Of a stretch of DNA of 64,000 nt, positions 63,845 to 64,000 are shown one piece after another (the first letter of the stretch is position 1; each line of letters begins with the position of its first letter). The notes under the pieces were generated by a model. It ran no database searches, was not told the DNA's origin, and saw nothing but the letters and a program-made list of their open reading frames with translations. Position numbers and translations under genes: made by a program. Source of the DNA: Kudoa neothunni (Eukaryota > Cnidaria); assembly GCA_964304625.1 (NCBI GenBank), contig OZ199840.1:7626001-7690000 (forward strand). The letters are read 5' to 3'.

Positions 63845-64000
63845 CAGAGGTTTCCAAAGTGGTCGATGAGAACTTCTAGAGGGTCGATACGTGTTATAGA
63901 GATTCCACTAAATTAAATTTAATGGGTTTTTTTAAGGTGATGCTCCTCATGCTACATTATTTAATTATATTAATTATAATTACCCCATAACATTTGTTTT
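63845..64000. mobile_element. Left end of a hAT-like element, cut by the window edge
   Basis: CAGAGGTTTCCAAAGTGGTC followed by AGAGGGTCGATACG has the shape of hAT terminal repeats (CAG.GGTTCCCAAA.). The other end lies beyond the window, so the call cannot be confirmed here. Confidence 0.4.

Noticed and set aside
1-64000. CRISPR arrays, bacterial operons, rRNA genes, LTR or virus-derived elements
   Set aside because: I looked for regularly spaced direct repeats, long terminal repeats with capsid or reverse-transcriptase coding, and rRNA blocks and saw none. The sequence is eukaryotic and the mobile DNA seen is of the cut-and-paste type plus short retroposon-like repeats.

Overview
The window looks like nuclear DNA of an animal with a very AT-rich genome. 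The evidence is spliced genes with GT-AG introns, a BET-family double-bromodomain protein, a SIL1-type ER co-chaperone, and many pogo/Tigger, piggyBac and hAT transposon remains. Most introns are tiny (about 39-93 nt), so several real genes have no long open frame and only appear when short exons are joined by hand. Protein-coding exons stand out as islands of higher GC. The species cannot be named from this sequence. Several proteins diverge strongly from their families (a histone H4 with about 28 changes, an RPB5 missing a loop), which suggests a fast-evolving invertebrate lineage, possibly a parasite.

Layout. 1-1077 (-): 5' part of a secreted coiled-coil gene that runs off the left edge. 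1078-15180: mostly transposon remains (Tigger, piggyBac A, piggyBac B with a Tigger inside it, one SINE copy, repeat family R, a ~1.05 kb Tigger-type element) in AT-rich DNA, plus a lone lectin-like exon. 15473-16473 (+): POLR2E/RPB5 in eight exons. 19243-21084 (-): a secreted ShKT / discoidin-like / C-type lectin mosaic gene. 22134-24690: repeat family R, a small Tigger MITE, a SINE. 25840-30869 (+): BET bromodomain gene. 34133-35962 (+): an equilibrative nucleoside transporter (ENT/SLC29). 38700-39011 (+): an intronless, strongly divergent histone H4. 39192-40141 (-): hAT transposase remains. 42504-43457 (-): YIPF5/Yip1 in six exons. 43836-46133: a Tigger element directly followed by a hAT element. 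46253-47749 (-): SIL1. 51665-57934 (-): a 2071-residue type I membrane coiled-coil protein. 59384-61782 and the right end: piggyBac C, a hAT MITE, repeat R and the start of another hAT-like element.

The genes do not form one pathway. POLR2E, the BET protein and the H4 act in transcription and chromatin. YIPF5 and SIL1 act in the early secretory pathway. The two giant coiled-coil proteins and the lectin mosaic are products of that pathway. The observations most worth following up are the cysteine-bearing H4 variant and the two giant coiled-coil genes, which share a one-signal-exon plus one-huge-exon design.
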